A DNA stretch of 64,000 nt from Amoeboaphelidium protococcarum (taxonomy: Eukaryota > Aphelidiomycota > Aphelidea), in assembly GCA_023515745.1 (NCBI GenBank), contig JALECJ010000256.1, positions 2,542,001 to 2,606,000 of the forward strand, in the 5' to 3' direction. The notes under the pieces are model-generated. The model worked only from the letters and a program-made list of their open reading frames with translations. It ran no database searches and was not told the origin of the DNA. Shown here one piece after another: positions 59,728 to 64,000 of the stretch (position 1 is the first letter of the stretch; each line of letters opens with the position of its first letter). Both the position numbers and the translations under genes were made by a program.

Positions 59728-60759
59728 TCAGTCAGCACCATGACAACCAGCTACCAAAGGATCCCCTTGGTTTACAATTACATCTGTCTGAGGAACGATC
59801 AACTAGGAAGTATCACTTATAGTGAACTTAGATTCATTTTAAATAGATGATGATACCAGACTATTCTCAACTATAACCTAGCGGACACCATGACCAGCTT
59901 TCTTAACCCACAATTAAATCCTCACATAAGACTACCATGCATCACCCAGGGCCGGTTTCAACTGATTAGCAGTAGAGATAGTGTCAGGTATAAATGCAGT
60001 ACTATTAAAATCTGGAATTTCTCTAATGATAGAGCTCACTTAATTTACACAAATAGCTATAATGTTCTTATCTTTAGTAACAGACTGCAGAGTAGATGCA
60101 AACTAAAGAATCACGTCTTAGGAGCTGACATAACACGAGCTTCCATCAGCCATTGTATCATAAGGATACCGCAAAACTGCAGCAATGGAGTCAAATACCA
60201 CCATCTTAATGTTGTCTTATTTAACCATATCGCCAAGTTTTGATGTCAGAATTAACAGGCTTTCGGTGTCATAGCAGTTTACGATCAACATTTTATCCAT
60301 CAAATGTTGTTGTTGGCTCTAGTCAGAACTGAAAAAATGATCGAGTCTTTTAATAGGAAACGGCTTGTTAATAGACACGTACAGAACTTTATCATTACTG
60401 GATGGATCAAATGTTTTTATCACTTGAATTGCAGTCCAAATGGCTAACTGGCTCTTACCACAGCCAGCTTCTCCGACAACTTCGATCAGCTGTCCTCTGG
60501 GAATACCATGGGAGGCAAATAGAGAATCCAGCCACTCATTTCCAGTTATTAGGTATTCCTCCCTCAAATCCAAAAGATTTACAGATTAAGGCGCAATTTC
60601 GAATGCGATTCTGCTCCTAATGGATTTAAATTCATTCATGGTGATGCCCAGTTGATAACACAAGAAGTCATCATCATTAGATGAAAAGAGCTCCAATTGG
60701 CCAACACTGTCGTGCTAATCCAGCTCCAATTACTTTTGCAGATCATCAATGCGTGTCAT
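59728..60759 (-). CDS. RAD51 paralog (XRCC3/RAD57-like)
   Basis: 343 aa. RecA-fold protein of homologous recombination. Walker A GEAGCGKS at residues 96-103 follows IPRGQLIEVV; LYVSINKPFPIKRLDHFF matches the XRCC3-type segment; Walker B is MVVFDSIAA. IAICVNQVSS and ANQLKPALGDAWQSYVRIQL complete the core. Residues 1-60 are a helical leader. Several codons in conserved blocks are TAG. The motif after Walker A is closest in memory to XRCC3; RAD57 and other paralogs are the alternatives. The stop is 57 bp from the kinesin start, same strand. Confidence 0.87.
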
Positions 60760-61023
60760 CTAGCTATATCTGCTCTTAATGCTTACTAAACTCAATATTA
60801 ATACAATGAAACGCGGCAGTTTAAATGTCAATAAAGTGTTACAACAACCAATAACGTCTTTTGTTAAAGAAGAATAACAAGCTGAAACGAAAGTTTGAGA
60901 AAGTCGTTCGCCTAAAGAGATTTGAAACGAGATCTACGTGGGTTTAAAGAGAGATCAACTGGTAGAAGCTTCTATTTAAGGAATAACAAGAAGTTAAACA
61001 TGGTATATTATAATGAGAGTATG

Positions 61024-64000
61024 TCATTGATTACTAGAGCTGTTTATAATTCGACGTATTTATCGGAGCCTTTCTACACGGGAATCAATATACTCAAGAC
61101 GCTTATTACTATTGCTATTCCGAGAGAGTCCAACGCCAAGAAGCTGGAGACAAACCTGAGCAAATATATTAGCCTAGATGGCAATGTGTCTGACGAAAGA
61201 AACCAGATCTGGCAGCTCTGTAAATATCTTCTCTTCACATAGTGGACTGAATGCTGGCATATCTGACCTCTTCTGCAGCAGAACTTTGAAACAACCTGAC
61301 TTGTTAGTGGGTCTGATTATAATATTGACAAAATTGAACTGGCCGGACACGGTGTCCAAGTCAAACTTATCCGTACCAGACTGATCCCAGACAATTCTAA
61401 CAAAGTCATTGCCAATATGTCGCTTCTTTGACACCAATTATGGATCAGCTTCTTTATTAGTCGGCATCAAGGTGGCGACATGGAATACACACTGTTACAC
61501 ATTGTCAATATACGTGATCACAAACTTTCCATCAAGCTGGTCTTCAGAAGTGTCCAATCCGCCAGTAAATATATTATTAGATTTGGCATCTTTAAGAAAC
61601 GACCACGCGCCCAGATTATTCAGAAACTCGTTGTAATGCACAGATCCATAAGAATTGGCGAGGATCTCTTACTAATCACTCTGATCAGGGCCTACATACA
61701 GAACAGCAATCTTGGGCGCATCCTTGTAAAACATTCGATCCAGCACAGATATCATTCTATCAACCGTTTCATTTAATGGCAATTCAGTCTGCTTGTCAAA
61801 GGAAGTCATTGCAGACAACTTTTCGAGATTAAGTTGAGCAATAGTCTCAACGGATACCAAGTTGTAGTCAACGATTTTATTCTCCAACAGTTCAAAATAC
61901 TTTATAAAACGCATCTGATAACTATAAGAAGTTCTAATTTCAACTTTTAGAGAAGAGTTCTTCAATAGTGATAGACTTATCAGTTACAGACCATCCGAGT
62001 ACAGCTTTCTATCTAATGTATCCTTTTGATCATGCGCCCTTTATTAATGCAACTCTCCATAAATCTGTTAGCGCTGTTAAAGCATCTGTAAGCACACGTC
62101 AATCTTCTCCTTGTTCAAAACGAGCTCAGAAGACTAGTTGATGTTACTCAACGCCTGAATAGTAAATCTATAAACAGAGTCGCGCAAGTGATCAGGAACT
62201 CGAGGAATCCAACTTCTGATCACAGTGTAAGCCAAGACTAGGACATACTCTGCGAACACGTCATCTCTCACACTCTTATCCAGCGCCTGAGCAGACTATT
62301 ACAGATCGACAGACTTCCTTTTCTGCGCCTGACTCTGATAATACTCGATAAACTTCACAGCGATACCCAGTACCAACCTGTAATCATTTTCAGTAAAATG
62401 TCCATAGAGATCCGGATAAGAGCACAGAATGTTGAGGAATTCCAACATATGCACACTGGTCCATGCGCTTGACATAATCTGGCTGAGCTTAAAAAGAATG
62501 CTCTATAAGTTCTTCTTCAAAGATATGGACATGGTATAAATCATCACTGAAAGTCCATGAATACACAAAGGACTAACATTCTAATTGCCTAGACATTGTC
62601 GGAATGCTATCAATATGTTCTCCGATACCTGCTTAGGCAATACTAAGTTGGTCATAACTAACAAAAACTCAATGATCTACCGCAGTAACTCGTCTTTCTA
62701 TTAGGATTGAGCATCTACCAGCTTTGATACTCTGTCATTAATGATATAATCACAACAGCCGGCGACAATACCAATCCAATAATCATTTTATAGCTATTCA
62801 TCTTTAGTAACAGCGTATATAAGTAAATGCTTCAAAGCCTCAGAAATGACATCAAATTCATTCAAATCCAACACTGACTTGAAGATTATAAAAATGTGCT
62901 GATGATTATTCTGCTGAAGACTAAGCACCAAGAAATCTAACACCATACTCTATCCGTTCGCAAGATAGACTGGTGATAGGCTAGGATCACTAAATTAGAG
63001 TACGTGCATTTTTACTTCATCAGATGCATGTCGAAACAGAGCAAGGACTTTATCACTCTACTCATAAATCCGGGTCGAAATCGGTTTTAACACTTCATAA
63101 TAATCCGCCTATGAGAGTTACAGCTGAGTAAGCAATTATAAACATTGTTCAAATGATGATACTGATAATTGTGAACACTGTAAAACCAGATCAGACAAAA
63201 CCTCTACAGGTGCACCACTTTCATTCTCCATCCTGATAGCCACTGTCTTTATGCAATCCTATATAAAGACCAAATTCTTCTACTATGCATCTTTTGATAA
63301 CAGTTAGATGAATAATTTACACAGATAACGGACAACCAATTCAAGATTCACCCAAGCTGGATGCAGAAAATCACTACACGTAAACTATCTCAATAACAAC
63401 CATTCCAATTGTTAACCTTGTGCATCAAAATCCTAATAATCCGACTCTATCAAGATATTAGTTAATTTCCGACCAGGTAAATCATTTTGAATACACAATT
63501 AAATGGATAATCTAAGTAAATCACGAATATCCACATTCTTTACCAGATATGCAATCATCTCCAAGATAACATCCCAATGATGGCAGTCAATTTAACTCCA
63601 GGTGAACAAGATCTTTTACAGAGTTGAAACTTTGATACTATTGTTATCAAAAGATGAGTCTGAACTTTCATTCCAATTAGAGAGAACTCGCAGTATAGCG
63701 GACCTGTTGGATGCTCTAGAAGACTTTAACACATGGTCGTCTGATGCACATACGAGTACCATAACAGATAGAGCTTATTGATCATCCATAGTGACAAGTT
63801 GCTACAAGTACCGTACCAAAGTTTTGGAGTACTCACTAGCTAATATTAAATTCATAACAGTTCCAGCATCATCATATCCTTTCTACTACAAATGGTGTAA
63901 AATACTACGAAACTCTTCAAGAGATAACTTGAACATCTTAAAAGCCTGAGTAAGAACGTCATAACCAATCCCGCAATGTATTAGTTCATTCAAATCAGTA
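61024..64000 (-). CDS. TSC2: Tuberin (TSC2) C-terminal part, 5' end beyond window
   Basis: An open frame with no TGA from the window edge to 61024, about 992 codons (991 residues). C-terminal Rap/Ran-GAP domain: IAVLYVGPDQSDQ, ANSYGSVHYNEFLNNLG, KFVITYIDNVQ, KKRHIGNDFVRIVWDQSG (the conserved Asn-bearing HIGND), GQFNFVNIIIRP, and VRHIAIQANIFAQV. Upstream is a long alpha-solenoid region, as in tuberin. TSC2 is the GAP for RHEB that restrains TORC1. The region beyond 64000 should hold the N-terminal HEAT repeats. Alternatives such as RALGAP share the domain, but the HIGND...GQFNFV spacing favours TSC2. Confidence 0.87.

Noticed and set aside
60922..61242. Plus-strand 106-codon frame
   Set aside because: Mirror of the end of TSC2; the minus strand has the conserved RapGAP sequence.

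Overview
This window looks like a eukaryotic nuclear contig that uses a variant genetic code. Nearly every long gene is interrupted by in-frame TAA and TAG codons, while TGA is absent from the frames and closes essentially every gene. With TAA and TAG read as glutamine, clean full-length proteins appear. The largest is a formin of about 1,799 codons in which I checked every in-frame position and found no TGA. Most genes have no intron; the introns I can place are mostly 53-73 nt, with GT-AG ends. Gene density is high and intergenic gaps are often under 300 bp.

The gene content points to the fungal side of the opisthokonts. A GATA factor carries the short N-terminal DUF1752-type motif known from fungal AreA-like regulators, and there is a secreted intradiol dioxygenase-like protein. 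The same window also holds genes that most fungi lost or never had: ADAM metalloproteases, a BRCA2 with BRC repeats, tuberin (TSC2), kinesin-II, a CEP83-like coiled coil, an FGD-type RhoGEF and a FERM-SH3-FERM-CH-DH-PH protein. A deep-branching relative of fungi such as an aphelid fits best. I recall that Amoeboaphelidium reads UAR as Gln, but this rests on memory and inference, not on a search.

Layout: 1-4.2 kb, adenylate kinase (5' end outside the window) and a coiled-coil, possibly RasGAP-like protein. 4.2-8.0 kb, intradiol dioxygenase, a decayed or intron-rich zinc-finger locus, and a WD40 protein. 8.7-16.4 kb, FGD-like DH-PH-FYVE GEF, BRCA2, RAB2 and APRT. 16.5-18.2 kb, remains of a chromodomain Ty3/gypsy element. 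19.3-25.2 kb, GATA factor, EF-hand sensor, MBF1, mitochondrial carrier and a Gln-rich unknown. 25.7-38.4 kb, the FERM/RhoGEF giant, a small GPI-anchor-like protein, the CEP83-like protein, transportin-3 and PIG-A. 38.5-47.2 kb, a PTEN-C2-formin, a DNL zinc-finger protein and two unknowns. 47.3-52.9 kb, two ADAM proteases side by side. 53.1-64 kb, cardiolipin synthase, a UBZ4 protein, ORC1, ATP23, kinesin-II, a RAD51 paralog and TSC2 (5' end outside the window).

Themes: recombination and replication (BRCA2, RAD51 paralog, ORC1, UBZ4), actin and Rho signalling (two DH-PH proteins, formin), surface and secretion (ADAMs, PIG-A, GPI-type protein, RAB2), mitochondrial maintenance (cardiolipin synthase, ATP23, DNLZ, carrier) and nutrient or growth control (TSC2, GATA). 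Co-location does not imply operons.
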